A DNA stretch of 64,000 nucleotides, taken from the NCBI GenBank assembly GCA_032027045.1, contig JAVSMU010000001.1:1323579-1387578 (forward strand), read 5' to 3'. Shown here in pieces: positions 1 through 9,318 of the stretch. Position numbers and translations under genes: made by a program. Within the stretch, counting starts at the first letter, position 1; each line of letters starts with the position of its first letter. Source of the stretch: Truepera sp. (GTDB lineage: Bacteria; Deinococcota; Deinococci; Deinococcales; Trueperaceae). The notes under the pieces are model-generated. The model did no database searches, was not told the origin of the DNA, and worked only from the letters and a program-made list of their open reading frames with translations.

Positions 1-39
1 GAGCAGTTCCTCGTCCACAGTGATCGTCAGGTTCGCCAT
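1..39 (-). CDS. Start of a VapB-like antitoxin (partial)
   Basis: Only the first 13 codons lie in the window; they read MANLTITVDEELL. This opening beta strand is typical of ribbon-helix-helix antitoxins that pair with PIN-domain toxins. A GGAAG sequence sits just before the ATG and a possible -10 box (TACACT) lies at 71-76 on the same strand. The rest of the gene runs off the left edge, so neither the family nor a partner toxin can be confirmed. Confidence 0.5.
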   Translation of the reverse strand, partial: MANLTITVDEELL

Positions 40-141
40 CTTCCAACCGCTCCTCGTGTAACCCGGGTTCAGTGTAGCACGAGATAGTGCGGCCTCCAGG
101 AGTGCGACCTCGCGGCCAATCAACCAGGCGTCCGAGCCGGT

Positions 142-1614
142 TCAATCGGGCGAGGCTGCGCCGGTGTAGGCCACGCCGAGTCTGAACACGGCCCACAGCA
201 CACCGGTGATGGCGGAGGCAACGAAGGCCAGACCGAAATCGGGCTGGAAGTAGACCAGGGTCCGGATCGGGGTACCGAACAGGCTCGGCACCAGAACGAG
301 GAGAACCCACGCCGCGGCGCTGGTGGTGAGCAGCGGGAACCAGAGGCTGAACAGGCCGAAAGCGCCGGCCTTGGCGCGGCGCTTGGCGCGAACCTTGGCG
401 CGGCCGACCCACGCCTTGAACATGCCGAAGACGTAGATGAACGGCAGGATCACAAGACTGATGAACAGAACCTTTCGGGACCAGCCGGACCCGTAACTGT
501 CGTAGCTGAGACCGAGTGCCCTATCGGAGATGCCCACGCGCAGGTGCCCCGTCTCTCCGAAGCCCATACCACTGCCGCCGTTGACGAGCACTACGACCGC
601 CCTCCGTTGGTCAGGGAGCATCGTCGCGAGCGTTTCGACGCCGGGGCTGACCCCGTCGTGCCACACCACCCCGTCATCGGGATACACGTTCCAGCCAAAG
701 CCGTACCCCGGCGATACGGCGCTGGCGGGTCGCATCATCAGCGCCTTGCCGGCGGCGCTCAGCACATCGTCCTCGCCGTTCATCATCATTGCGAGATAGC
801 GCGCCAGATCGTTCGCGCTCGCCACGATTCCGCCTTGCGGAGCCGTCGCGCGGCCTGTCGTGTTGTCGGCGAGCGGCTTTTTCCTGCCGAACCACGGTCG
901 GTGCCCGGTCGCCATCGACGCATGGACCTTACCGTCAGAAACGAAGCTGTGGTCCATGCCGACAGGCTCCAGGATGTTGGTGGCTACGTAGGTCTGGTAT
1001 TCCTGGCCGCTCACGACTTCGACAAGTCGACCAAGGATCTCGTAGTTCGCGTTCGAGTAGTCCCACTTCTCGCCGGGCCTGTAGGCAGGCGTCACCCCTG
1101 CCAGCCGTTCTACCCCGCGTGCAAGGTCATCCTTCCCACCGGTGGCCTCCGGATGGCCCGCGTTCCCCTGCACCGTGGAGAAGCCGCTCGTGTGACTGAG
1201 CAACTGCCGGACCGTGATCGCGCCTGCAGGTCGGCCCGAGAACTCGTCAAGGTAGAGCGAGAGCTCGCTGTCCAGGCCGACCTTGCCCGCCTCGACCAGT
1301 TGCATGATGGCGAGCGCCGTGAAGCTCTTGGAGATCGAGCCGATCACGAACGGCGTGTCCGGCGTGACGGCCGTGTCGCCTCCGAGCTTGGCAACCCCGC
1401 GCGCACCGGCCGTCGTGATCTGACCGTCGGCCACCACGGCGTAGGCCACGCCGGGAACGCCGGAAGCAGGCATGGCGTCATCGATGAAGTCCTCTATCGG
1501 TCCTGAGGAGTTACCGGTAGCAGTAGCACTAGGAGCAGGGCCACCAGCGGCAGTGGCACTCGTAGGCAAGGCGGCGCTGAAGCAAAGCGCCAGTAGCATC
1601 AGAATTCGCTGCAC
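142..1614 (-). CDS. Serine beta-lactamase-like protein with C-terminal membrane helices
   Basis: This is a 490-residue member of the class C beta-lactamase / PBP4*-like serine hydrolase family. A signal-like hydrophobic stretch covers about residues 4-23. The catalytic SxxK is S93-I-S-K96, the YxN motif is Y186-S-N, and an HDG triad (319-321) takes the place of KTG. About residues 381-485 contain three or four hydrophobic helices, so the enzyme domain is probably anchored on the outer face of the membrane. I chose the GTG at 1614 because AGGAGG lies 8 nt upstream; the open frame continues further 5' but without signal-peptide character. It follows an ABC-2 exporter on the same strand after a 224-nt gap that shows nothing clear. 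The substrate is unknown: peptidase, esterase and transpeptidase are all possible. Confidence 0.85.
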   Translation of the reverse strand: MQRILMLLALCFSAALPTSATAAGGPAPSATATGNSSGPIEDFIDDAMPASGVPGVAYAVVADGQITTAGARGVAKLGGDTAVTPDTPFVIGSISKSFTALAIMQLVEAGKVGLDSELSLYLDEFSGRPAGAITVRQLLSHTSGFSTVQGNAGHPEATGGKDDLARGVERLAGVTPAYRPGEKWDYSNANYEILGRLVEVVSGQEYQTYVATNILEPVGMDHSFVSDGKVHASMATGHRPWFGRKKPLADNTTGRATAPQGGIVASANDLARYLAMMMNGEDDVLSAAGKALMMRPASAVSPGYGFGWNVYPDDGVVWHDGVSPGVETLATMLPDQRRAVVVLVNGGSGMGFGETGHLRVGISDRALGLSYDSYGSGWSRKVLFISLVILPFIYVFGMFKAWVGRAKVRAKRRAKAGAFGLFSLWFPLLTTSAAAWVLLVLVPSLFGTPIRTLVYFQPDFGLAFVASAITGVLWAVFRLGVAYTGAASPD

Positions 1615-1838
1615 CAGATCGGCCTCCTTCTGCCCAAGGACCTGCAGGCCATCAGAAAGTCCTTGCGCAATCTCGCAACCACGACCATGTCGGCTCGAGC
1701 GCCGCCCTGTCTGTCGCCAATGGCCCAATCGTGTCCTTCTCAAGTTTGTCCGTGCTTCAAGCTTTTCGGTCCCAATGGTCACGATAAGCGCTCACGAGGC
1801 CAAGCCGGGCAGGTGGCGTGGCCGCGGCAACGCGCCGG

Positions 1839-2693
1839 TCAGCCACGAAGGTCCTTGCGACGCGGGAAAATGGTGAAGGCAATCGCTCCAATGCCCACCG
1901 CGAGGCCGGCCATGATGGCGGCGTTGCCCCAGTCGAGACCTTCGGCCAGGGCCGGACTGGCCATGTACGGATACCAGAAGTTGATCTTGGACAACCACAC
2001 CAACGAATCGACGAGGCCCAGGAAGCTCGCGGCGATGAACGACACGCCCAGCAACGCTCCGGTGATCGACAGGGTGAGGCGCCTGTCGGCGGTTGTCGCG
2101 CCCAGCGTAAGGGCGATGGCGCCGTAGACCAAGGCGATGAGGATCATGTTGACCGTGGCTGCGAGCGAGTCGAGAACCGGGATGCCGAGGCCACCGACCC
2201 GCCCGGCGATCAACATGCCGACGAACAACGCGGCGGCAACGATGAGCACGTGCGTGACCATGGCCGCGGCCTTTGCGAAGAGGAAGGTGGTTCGCGTGAC
2301 GCCGGTAGACAGCACCAGCCCCAGGGTGCGGTCCTGTTCCTCGCCGGCGGTGGCCGACACCGCAGACATCATGGCCATGGCGATGAGGAAACCAGGACCC
2401 ATCAGCGACATCAGCTCGGCGTGCATCCAGCCCGCTGGCGTGGCGATGGACAGGCCGCCCAGAAGGGCGTCGAAGGCGGCCGGGAACTTCCCGGCTATGG
2501 CCGCGAAAGTCTCTTGTAGCGGCGGCCATAGCGCACCGACGCCCACGGCCATCGCAAGGCCGTAGAACGCCAAGACGCTGACCAGGACGGTCTTGTCTGC
2601 CACGGCCCGGGTGTAGATGGTGCGCCACTTCGACGCGGTGGTGGCTGGCGCGGCGCGCGCCGGAGTCAGTGAAACGGAACTGGGGGTAGTCAT
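1839..2693 (-). CDS. ABC-2 type transporter permease
   Basis: This is a 284-residue membrane protein with about six hydrophobic segments. It carries the conserved cytoplasmic stretch GEEQDRTLGLVLSTGVTRT, which is typical of ABC-2 permeases of the bacitracin/NatB-like exporter group. AGGGG before the ATG comes from the end of the preceding permease gene, and only 3 nt separate the two genes. Both permeases end in nearly the same tail (RRKDLRG and RRDLRG), which suggests duplication of an ancestral gene. It is predicted to form a heterodimeric exporter with the next gene and the ATPase. The substrate is unknown. Confidence 0.85.
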   Translation of the reverse strand: MTTPSSVSLTPARAAPATTASKWRTIYTRAVADKTVLVSVLAFYGLAMAVGVGALWPPLQETFAAIAGKFPAAFDALLGGLSIATPAGWMHAELMSLMGPGFLIAMAMMSAVSATAGEEQDRTLGLVLSTGVTRTTFLFAKAAAMVTHVLIVAAALFVGMLIAGRVGGLGIPVLDSLAATVNMILIALVYGAIALTLGATTADRRLTLSITGALLGVSFIAASFLGLVDSLVWLSKINFWYPYMASPALAEGLDWGNAAIMAGLAVGIGAIAFTIFPRRKDLRG

Positions 2694-2696
2694 GGT

Positions 2697-3476
2697 TCAG
2701 CCCCTCAGGTCGCGCCGGGGAAAGGCGCCGGCCGCGACAGCCATCACGACCGCCGCGATGGCGGTGAAGATGCCTAGGTCAGCCAGGTTGATGCCGTACC
2801 TCAGCGGGTCGGAGTCGGCAAGGTAGTAGTACCAGGGGCTCACCTTCGCCCAAGCCTCGAGGCCGGCGAGTGGCAGCATGGTGGCCGCCAGGTAGGCGGC
2901 CACCGCGATCCCGCCGGCGACAGCCGAGCCAAGCGCGGGTAGGCCGGTTGCCGCGGCGCCCGCGAAGGCTACGGCACCGAACGCCAGGCCGAGGAACAGC
3001 AGGTGGATCGTGCCGCCGGTGAGGCCGACCAGCGTCAACTCGGTGGCGTCGGCCGCGATGAAGGTCGCCATCACCACCCAGTTCACGCTCACCACCACGA
3101 CCAATGCCAGGGCGACTCCGGCGGCCTTGGTCCAGAGCAGCCTGGCGCGAGTAACGGGTTGGGCCGAGAGGATCGCCATGGTGCCGTCTCGCTCCTCCCC
3201 CGCCAGGGCGCCCGCCCCGCCGATGATGGCGAAGACCACCACGGCGATCGGGAAGACCAGGTTGAACATCTCACCTACGACGTAACCGCCCGGTACGTTG
3301 CTACCCACGAGGGCCGTGAGCACGTCCGGGAAGTTGGCGGTCATCTCCTCGATGAAGCCACCGAGCGCTTCGGCGATCGCCAGCGCCAGGGCACCGAAGG
3401 CGCCAAGTATGACGGCGAGGACGCCTGCCCCGACCGCGCGCCGGCGCACCTCGTGGCGTAGTAGTTCAGCGATCAT
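2697..3476 (-). CDS. ABC-2 type transporter permease
   Basis: This 259-residue protein has about six transmembrane segments and the ABC-2 signature GEERDGTMAILSAQPVTRARL. I chose the ATG at 3476 (MIAELLRHEV), which overlaps the end of the ATPase gene by 11 nt and is preceded by AAGGGG. A longer frame exists but starts inside the ATPase tail with a non-homologous sequence. It is translationally coupled to the ATPase upstream and followed at 3 nt by the second permease. Confidence 0.85.
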   Translation of the reverse strand: MIAELLRHEVRRRAVGAGVLAVILGAFGALALAIAEALGGFIEEMTANFPDVLTALVGSNVPGGYVVGEMFNLVFPIAVVVFAIIGGAGALAGEERDGTMAILSAQPVTRARLLWTKAAGVALALVVVVSVNWVVMATFIAADATELTLVGLTGGTIHLLFLGLAFGAVAFAGAAATGLPALGSAVAGGIAVAAYLAATMLPLAGLEAWAKVSPWYYYLADSDPLRYGINLADLGIFTAIAAVVMAVAAGAFPRRDLRG

Positions 3477-4440
3477 GACCTGCCCCTTGGTCCCGCTGGA
3501 CCGAGTTGCCAGACGGCGCACTCTCGTCGATGAACGTGGTGTCGTCGGGGCTATCGCGGTAGTAGGCCAGGAAGATCTCCTCTAGGTCCGCATCGCGCGA
3601 ACGCAGGTTGACCACGTCGTACGCCATGGCGGCCTTCAGGACCGGGTTGACCGAACCCTCGTAAGTGATGCGGGCGTGGGCGCCGTCGACCTCGACGTCG
3701 TGCACCAGGTCGACGTGGCTGAAGACGTCCGGCGGCACCGGCGTGGCGAACTCGAACTCCAGGCGGCGGATGGCCTTGCGCTTCAGCTCGTCGATCCGCT
3801 CGACCACCACGAGCTTGCCGTGACGGATGATGCCCACCCGATCGGCGACCCGCTCCACCTCCGAGAGGGTGTGAGACGACAGGAACACCGTGCGCCCCTC
3901 CTCGCGCACCTCACGTAGCATCGTCTGGAACGTTCGCTGCACCAGCGGGTCTAGCCCTGCGTTCGGCTCGTCCAGGATGAGCAGTTCGGGCTGGTGCATG
4001 AAAGCCTGGATGAGGCCGATCTTCTGCCGGTTGCCGGTGGAGTACTCACCGACCTTCCGGGACAGGTCGGCGTCCAGCCGCTCGGCAAGATCGCCTACGA
4101 AGGCCATGTCGACCCCGCCGCGGATGCCCGCGAAGTAGTCGATGGTCTGGCGGCCCGTCAGTTTCGGGTACAGGGCGAGGTCGCCGGGCACGTAACCGAT
4201 GCGTCGCCGGATCTCGAGTGACTCCTCGCGTATGTCATGACCGAGCACCGTTGCGCTGCCGGACGTGGCGCGTAACTGGTTCAGCAACATCCGGATGGTG
4301 GTCGATTTGCCTGCGCCGTTGGGGCCGAGGAACCCGAAGATCTCCCCGGCGTGTACCTGCAGGTCCAGATCGTCGACGGCCACGAGGCTGCCGAACTTCT
4401 TGGTCAACCCTACGGTCCGGATCGCATCGGTCTTACTCAT
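3466..4440 (-). CDS. ABC transporter ATP-binding protein of the exporter
   Basis: This 324-residue ATPase carries Walker A GPNGAGKST (about residues 39-47), an ABC signature in the form YSTGNRQKIGL, and Walker B LLILDEPNAGLDP. A C-terminal regulatory extension of about 90 residues is typical of DrrA/CcmA-type drug or lipid exporters. The ATG overlaps the stop codon of a decayed GbsR-type regulator, so the gene was once translationally coupled to its own repressor. It belongs to an operon of ATPase, permease and permease; a beta-lactamase-like gene lies further downstream. Confidence 0.9.
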   Translation of the reverse strand: MSKTDAIRTVGLTKKFGSLVAVDDLDLQVHAGEIFGFLGPNGAGKSTTIRMLLNQLRATSGSATVLGHDIREESLEIRRRIGYVPGDLALYPKLTGRQTIDYFAGIRGGVDMAFVGDLAERLDADLSRKVGEYSTGNRQKIGLIQAFMHQPELLILDEPNAGLDPLVQRTFQTMLREVREEGRTVFLSSHTLSEVERVADRVGIIRHGKLVVVERIDELKRKAIRRLEFEFATPVPPDVFSHVDLVHDVEVDGAHARITYEGSVNPVLKAAMAYDVVNLRSRDADLEEIFLAYYRDSPDDTTFIDESAPSGNSVQRDQGAGHDR

Positions 4441-4752
4441 GGTTTGCGTTCCTCTCGTCGTGGAACGGCCGCATCAGGGCCGGTAGTTCGCATTCCAGCA
4501 ACGCGCAGAAGTCCGTCATCTCACTCAGCCGCTCCCGGCGGGCCGCAGCGTTGGCGCCCGATAGGGTCACCCTTCTCTCCCACCTCCCGCAGGCGGATCA
4601 TATTGTCAAGTTCCCGGACCATCGCGGTGTCTCTGTCGGGCGGGTAACCCCGCCGTCGCCAGGGCGGGGCCCATCTCGACCACGAAGCCCACGAGGGCCC
4701 GGTCCGTCGGCGCCGCGCCGGACGGTTTCCCAACCCTGCCTTGGGATTTCAT
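4433..4752 (-). pseudogene. Decayed GbsR/MarR-type transcriptional regulator
   Basis: From the ATG at 4752 the frame reads like the first helix of GbsR/MarR regulators (DRALVGFVVEMGPALATAGL, then PAR) and hits a stop after about 42 codons. Near 4570-4433 another frame gives the typical C-terminus (GANAAARRERLSEMTDF, then ALLECELPALMRPF), ending in a TAA four bases into the ABC ATPase gene. Intact relatives have about 170-180 residues. Here only about 320 nt remain, and the winged-helix DNA-binding part is missing. I infer an internal deletion plus frameshift, which would leave the exporter without its local regulator. Confidence 0.7.
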
Positions 4753-4867
4753 AGGGTTCAGGATAGAGGAATTCTCTGAATACATGCAGATGTGGGCCCG
4801 TGCGGGAGTCGCCGCACGCTCCGGTTTGACCTGGCACGTAGCTAGGCTGAATGACCGACCGTGCGGG

Positions 4868-5245
4868 TCAGTAAGGTGCCTTGAGTCCCTTTAGCATCGG
4901 GAAGTGCCCGACGTTCGTGGTCAACAGGTCGGCGTCCAAGAGCGCTGCGGTGGCCGCGATGACATAGTCAACCGTGTCGATACCCGCGTGCGCCGGTCGA
5001 TGCTTCCGCGCGAGGGCACCGGCGGCCCGCACGACAACCTCGTCAACGGGAATCCACTTGAGCACAGTGAAGAACGCCTCGAGCGCGCCTGCCTCGGTAG
5101 CGCGGGCGCCAGCCAGCAACTCGAAGCGCACGAGTTCGCTGGCCGCGATCACCTCACCGGCGGCCACCAAGCCCGACAGCAGATCCGTCGCTTCGTGCCT
5201 GCCTCTCAGATGGTCGATCGCAACGGAGCTGTCGATGATCTTCAC
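4868..5245 (-). CDS. vapC: VapC-family PIN-domain ribonuclease toxin
   Basis: The 125-residue length is normal for VapC. The acidic PIN residues are visible as D5 (MKIIDSS), E42 (RFELLAG), D90 and D93 (GIDTVDY), followed by the TTNVGHF region that positions the last ligand. The family cleaves tRNA or rRNA when not bound by its antitoxin. It starts with GTG 27 nt after the RHH antitoxin gene, with a GGGGGAG sequence upstream. The product is predicted to be cytoplasmic and to form a VapBC complex. Confidence 0.88.
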   Translation of the reverse strand: MKIIDSSVAIDHLRGRHEATDLLSGLVAAGEVIAASELVRFELLAGARATEAGALEAFFTVLKWIPVDEVVVRAAGALARKHRPAHAGIDTVDYVIAATAALLDADLLTTNVGHFPMLKGLKAPY

Positions 5246-5272
5246 GGGTTTGGCATCTCCCCCAGACGGCTA

Positions 5273-5536
5273 TTAGTCAACCAGCCCTTGACGCCTCAGG
5301 CGTTCCGTCAACCCGCCCCTTACCTCATCTACATACTCAGCGCCAGTGAAGCGTCGGTCCTGCCACGACCCGGCACTGAGCCGCAATGCCGCCAGCCTCT
5401 CGTCGAGACTCGGTTCGCCATACGTATTGCGCACGGCCCGACGGATCAACTCAGAACGCGAGGCTCCGGTCTCGCGTGTTGCTCGCTCGAGGAGCTCGAC
5501 ATCCTCCTTTTCCAGTAGAATCTGCGTGCGTAACAT
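5273..5536 (-). CDS. vapB: Ribbon-helix-helix antitoxin of the VapBC pair
   Basis: This 87-residue protein starts [19 protein letters not shown] with an RHH strand-helix-helix ([11 protein letters not shown]). Its basic C-terminus is suited to binding VapC. I prefer the ATG at 5536 over the one 15 nt upstream because a perfect TATACT -10 box (5543-5548) ends exactly 6 nt before it, giving a leaderless transcript. It overlaps its own putative operator and lies directly upstream of vapC. Confidence 0.85.
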   Translation of the reverse strand: MLRTQILLEKEDVELLERATRETGASRSELIRRAVRNTYGEPSLDERLAALRLSAGSWQDRRFTGAEYVDEVRGGLTERLRRQGLVD

Positions 5537-5561
5537 GATGTAAGTATACATCTCATGATGT
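5534..5561 (-). promoter_or_regulatory. vapBC promoter and putative operator
   Basis: Two copies of CATGATGT (5534-5541 and 5554-5561, + strand) lie 20 bp apart, two helical turns, and flank a GTATAC palindrome. That palindrome contains the minus-strand -10 box TATACT (5543-5548). The start codon of vapB lies inside the first copy. The layout fits autorepression by VapB or VapBC complexes on one DNA face. The repeats are seen directly; the regulation is inferred. Confidence 0.55.
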
Positions 5562-5646
5562 GCGTGCCGGTGGCACGGCTCGGCGACCCGGCGTGAGAGC
5601 CGACCGGGCTTCGTGACGTGCGCGCTCCTATCATGGCGGCGGAGGT

Positions 5647-7008
5647 TTGCGCACGACCAAGTCGACCGTCGAGCCCTGGTTCGTCGCCTATGCGCTGGTT
5701 GGCGCGGTAGCGGCCGGGCTGGCGCCGCTGCTGCTGCCCCTGTGGGTGAGCCGCGGCAGCACGGCGGCCCACGTCGGGTTGGTCATGGCCGCCCTCAGTT
5801 TCGGGCAGTTGAGCGCCCCCCTGTGGGGGCAACTCGCCGACAAGTGGCGTGCACACGCGCAGCTCTTCGTCGGCGGCCTCGCCCTAACGGGCCTGGCGCT
5901 GGCGAGCGTGTCCCTAACTCACGACCCCTACCTGTTGGTGGCCGAGAGCCTCGTGCTCGGGCTGGGCATCGCGGCAACCACTACGGTGGCGAACCTCTTC
6001 ATCGTCGAGCGCTACCCGCGCGAGAGTTGGAGCGTCCGGCTCGGCTCGCTGCAGACCGCGTACGCCCTCGGACAGGTCGGTGGCTTCGTGGTGGCGGGCC
6101 TGTTCAGCGGCCTGGGGCTCGGCCTCGCCATCGGCATCACGGCGTTGCTGCCGTTCATCGCCATGGCTTTCGGCCGAAGCCTGCCCCGGGTGCCGGGCTC
6201 GGGGAGCCGACCCCGGTTCCACTTGGCGCTACACCTGAACGTCGAGCCGCTCTTCGGCTCACTGGCGCACGCCTATCACCTCGTACACGTTGGCAAGGCG
6301 ATACGTGCCCTTAGGCGCGCACCGGCGGCACTGCTGCGTTTCCAGCTGCTCTGGTTCGTGATCAACACGGGTTCGTCGTTCATCTTCTCGTTCTACCCGC
6401 TACTCCTCGCCCGTCTGTACGGTGTCCCGACCGAACGTATCGCTTGGGCCTACGCCGCCGCGGCCGGAGTGGGGCTCCTGCTTTACGGCCCCGCCGGCGC
6501 CTGGGTCGAGAAAAGCGGCTGCGCTTTAGTGCTGCGCGCAGGCATCGCCTTCAGAGTGATCATGCTCGCCGGTCTCGCAGGAGTAGCGCTGCTTCCCCTG
6601 GCGGACCGGGGGCTCTTGGCACTGGCGCTCTTCGGGGGCATCGTGCTGGCGTGGTCGCTCATCAGCGTGGCGGGTACCACGCTCGCAGCCGACTCGGCGC
6701 TGTCGGAAGGCGAGGCCATGGGCCTCTTCAGCGCCAACGGCGCCTTGGCCGGCGTCAGCGGCGCGCTGTTGGGCGGCGTGCTGGTGCGTTACTTCGGCTA
6801 CGTCTCGCTCCCACTGGCGGCCTTGGCACTCCTCATCGTCGGCATGGCCATCAGTCGGGCGGTGCCAGAGCCGTCGCCGCCAGAGGGTAGATCGGAAGGA
6901 GAGAGCGTGCACCTCGACCCGACCAAGCAGGGCGACCCCATAGCGGGCACCACGGTGGTGAGCGACGTCGCCATGGCCGCTCTCCCAAACCCGAAGCAAG
7001 GAGGTTGA
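5647..7008 (+). CDS. Major facilitator superfamily transporter
   Basis: This protein of about 453 residues has roughly twelve hydrophobic segments. The loop [15 protein letters not shown] matches the MFS loop 2-3 signature, and the C-terminal tail is soluble. No substrate-specific motif is recognised. The start is uncertain: TTG at 5647 is the only in-frame choice before an upstream stop, and the GGAGG before it is very close. A TATCAT box at 5629-5634 could be the -10 of a transcript with an almost absent leader. The glucoamylase gene begins 1 nt after its stop, with its ribosome binding site inside this gene's last codons, so sugar or oligosaccharide transport is a reasonable guess. Confidence 0.8.
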   Translation: MRTTKSTVEPWFVAYALVGAVAAGLAPLLLPLWVSRGSTAAHVGLVMAALSFGQLSAPLWGQLADKWRAHAQLFVGGLALTGLALASVSLTHDPYLLVAESLVLGLGIAATTTVANLFIVERYPRESWSVRLGSLQTAYALGQVGGFVVAGLFSGLGLGLAIGITALLPFIAMAFGRSLPRVPGSGSRPRFHLALHLNVEPLFGSLAHAYHLVHVGKAIRALRRAPAALLRFQLLWFVINTGSSFIFSFYPLLLARLYGVPTERIAWAYAAAAGVGLLLYGPAGAWVEKSGCALVLRAGIAFRVIMLAGLAGVALLPLADRGLLALALFGGIVLAWSLISVAGTTLAADSALSEGEAMGLFSANGALAGVSGALLGGVLVRYFGYVSLPLAALALLIVGMAISRAVPEPSPPEGRSEGESVHLDPTKQGDPIAGTTVVSDVAMAALPNPKQGG

Positions 7009-7009
7009 C

Positions 7010-9316
7010 ATGAACGCACCTGGCCAGCCGGGAATCGCGCCTACTTGGTCCTCGAGCGCTAAGGACCTCGTCACCACCTCACTGGGTCCGGCCCGCCTGT
7101 GGGCGACGCTCGGCCACGGGATCGTGAACGAGGTCTACTACCCCACGACCGGTCGGCCCCAGATCCGCGACCTCGGCTTCATCGTGGCGAAACCAGGTGC
7201 CTGGTTCGAGGTCAAGCGCGTGAACCGCTACACGCTCACGTTGCCCGAGCCGTACGTGCCTTTGCCCACGGTCGTTCACGAGGGCGACGACTACCGGCTC
7301 ACGCTAGAGGTCCTGTGCGACCCGTTGAGGGAGACCCTTCTCGTCAGGTACGCCCTGGAAGGCGCCGACTTCACGCTCTATCCGCTCCTGGCGCCACACC
7401 TCGGACCGAAGAGCGGGGACGACACCGCCTGGAGCGAGGAGGGCGCCCTGCTTGCCGCGGGCGGTTCCGACTTCCTCTGCCTGCTGGCCAGCGCGGGCTT
7501 CGCGCGTAGCAGCGTGGGCTACGTGGGCGTATCGGATGGCTGGCAGGACTTCTCGCGCAACGGTGCCATGACCTGGACGTACGGCCGCGCGGAGCACGGC
7601 AACGTCGCCCTCATGGGTGAGCTGAACGCGGCCGAGGGCGTTATCGCCCTGGGTTTCGCGGAGAGCCCGCAGGGCGCGAGGACCCGAGCGGTCTCCAGCC
7701 TCGTCGAAGGGTTCGGGCCTATCAGCAAGACGTTCATAGCAGGCTGGAAGGCTTGGGGCCAGGCGCTCAAGTTGCCCACCCGGAAGCCCGAGCTCAAACG
7801 CGAGGCCTACCTCTCCGCCATGACCCTCAAGGTGCACGAGGACAAGAGCTACCCTGGCGCGGTGGTAGCGAGCATGAGCATCCCGTGGGGCAGCAGCCAC
7901 GACGACCTGGGCGGCTACCACCTCGTGTGGGCGCGCGACGCCGTCGAGGCCGGCCTCGGCCTCCTCGCCACGGGGCAGGTCGAAGACGCTCGCCGGATGC
8001 TCGCCTACCTCTGCGCCGTGCAGCAGCCCGACGGCCACTGGTACCAGAACAACTATCCGGACGGAGCGCCTTACTGGACCGGGATCCAGCTCGACGAGGT
8101 CGGCTTCCCCATCCTGCTGGCCGAGAAGCTGCGGGAACGAGGCGTACTGACGGACCTGCCGAGCGTGAAGGCGATGGTGAGGCGCGCAGCGGCGTACCTC
8201 GCCCAGCATGGGCCCATCAGTCCCGAGGACCGCTGGGAGGAGAACGCCGGCGCCAGCCCGTTCACGCTAGCGGTCGAGGTCGCTGCCCTCGTGGCGGCCG
8301 CCGGCTTCCTCGAACCCGGCGACGCCGCCTACGCCCTGTCGCTGGCCGATCATTGGAACGCGCGCATAGAGGCCTGGACGTACGCCCGTGGCACCGACCT
8401 GGCCGCCCAGGCCGGAGTCGACGGCTACTACGTCCGCATCGTCCCGCCGCCCGCAGCCGGCGGCCTACGGGGGCGCATCGAGGTGCGCAACCGCGTGAAC
8501 GACAGCGTCGAGGCCAAAGAGCTGGTGAGCATCGATTTCTTGTACCTGAGCCGGCTCGGGCTGCGGGCAGCGGACGAGCCCAAGATGCGCGCCAGCCTGA
8601 AGGTGGCGGAGCACGTCCTGCGGGTCGACACCCCAAGCGGCGTCAGTTTCCACCGTTACAACGGGGACGGTTACGGCGAGCACCCCGACGGTAGCCCCTT
8701 CGACGGCACCGGCGTGGGGCGCGCCTGGCCCCTTCTCACCGGCGAACGCGGTCACATGGCCCTGCAGCAGGGTGAGGACCCCACGCCCTACCTGATGGCG
8801 ATGACCAAGATGACCGGCCCCGGCGGCCTGATCCCGGAGCAAGTGTGGGACACCGACCCGCTGCCCGAGAAGCTCCTCTTCCCCGGCAAACCATCGGGAA
8901 GCGCCATGCCGCTAGTGTGGGCGCATGCGGAGTTCCTCAAGCTCCTCCAGGCCACCAGCGACCGTCGCCCACTGGAACTGCTCGATGCGGTGGAGAAACG
9001 GTACGGCTTCAAGGCGCCGAAACCCAGGACCTGGCACTGGCGCCCGGACACCCCCTTCGGCACTATCCCAAAAGGCAAGGAGCTGGTCGTAGAGGCGCCA
9101 AGGATGTTCGAACTCGAATATCAACTCGACGGGGAAACACCGCAACGTCAAGCCGCCACGTTGCAGGGGCTCGGCGTGTACGGGGTCCGCTTCGCTCACG
9201 AGCTGCTCGCGGGTCACGCGCTATTGACGTTCACGTACCATTTTCAGGCCGGCCAGAGTACGGACGCTGGTCGCATCGAGCTGAACATGAAGCCGGCCCT
9301 CACAGTCCGGAGGTAG
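7010..9316 (+). CDS. GH15 glucoamylase / glucodextranase-like glycosidase
   Basis: At 768 residues it matches bacterial glucan 1,4-alpha-glucosidases: an N-terminal beta-sandwich (about 10-260) followed by an (alpha/alpha)6 barrel. The barrel shows GGYHLVWARDAVEAGLGLLA, the WEENAGASPFTLAVEVAAL region holding the likely general acid, and GLIPEQVWD holding the likely general base. A C-terminal segment (about 680-768) resembles the glucodextranase C-domain. No signal peptide is evident, so it probably acts inside the cell on alpha-glucans such as glycogen or imported dextrins, releasing glucose. GGAGG precedes the ATG. It lies in an operon between the MFS gene and a potassium channel gene. Confidence 0.9.
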   Translation: MNAPGQPGIAPTWSSSAKDLVTTSLGPARLWATLGHGIVNEVYYPTTGRPQIRDLGFIVAKPGAWFEVKRVNRYTLTLPEPYVPLPTVVHEGDDYRLTLEVLCDPLRETLLVRYALEGADFTLYPLLAPHLGPKSGDDTAWSEEGALLAAGGSDFLCLLASAGFARSSVGYVGVSDGWQDFSRNGAMTWTYGRAEHGNVALMGELNAAEGVIALGFAESPQGARTRAVSSLVEGFGPISKTFIAGWKAWGQALKLPTRKPELKREAYLSAMTLKVHEDKSYPGAVVASMSIPWGSSHDDLGGYHLVWARDAVEAGLGLLATGQVEDARRMLAYLCAVQQPDGHWYQNNYPDGAPYWTGIQLDEVGFPILLAEKLRERGVLTDLPSVKAMVRRAAAYLAQHGPISPEDRWEENAGASPFTLAVEVAALVAAAGFLEPGDAAYALSLADHWNARIEAWTYARGTDLAAQAGVDGYYVRIVPPPAAGGLRGRIEVRNRVNDSVEAKELVSIDFLYLSRLGLRAADEPKMRASLKVAEHVLRVDTPSGVSFHRYNGDGYGEHPDGSPFDGTGVGRAWPLLTGERGHMALQQGEDPTPYLMAMTKMTGPGGLIPEQVWDTDPLPEKLLFPGKPSGSAMPLVWAHAEFLKLLQATSDRRPLELLDAVEKRYGFKAPKPRTWHWRPDTPFGTIPKGKELVVEAPRMFELEYQLDGETPQRQAATLQGLGVYGVRFAHELLAGHALLTFTYHFQAGQSTDAGRIELNMKPALTVRR

Positions 9317-9318
9317 CA

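Noticed and set aside
4598..4837. Minus-strand frame of 79 codons upstream of the ABC exporter
   Set aside because: It crosses the decayed GbsR gene in another frame and gives no sensible protein.
8845..9318. Upstream extension of the potassium channel frame through the glycosidase gene
   Set aside because: The extension overlaps conserved GH15 coding sequence; a GTG with GGAGG at 9319 gives a proper first membrane helix.
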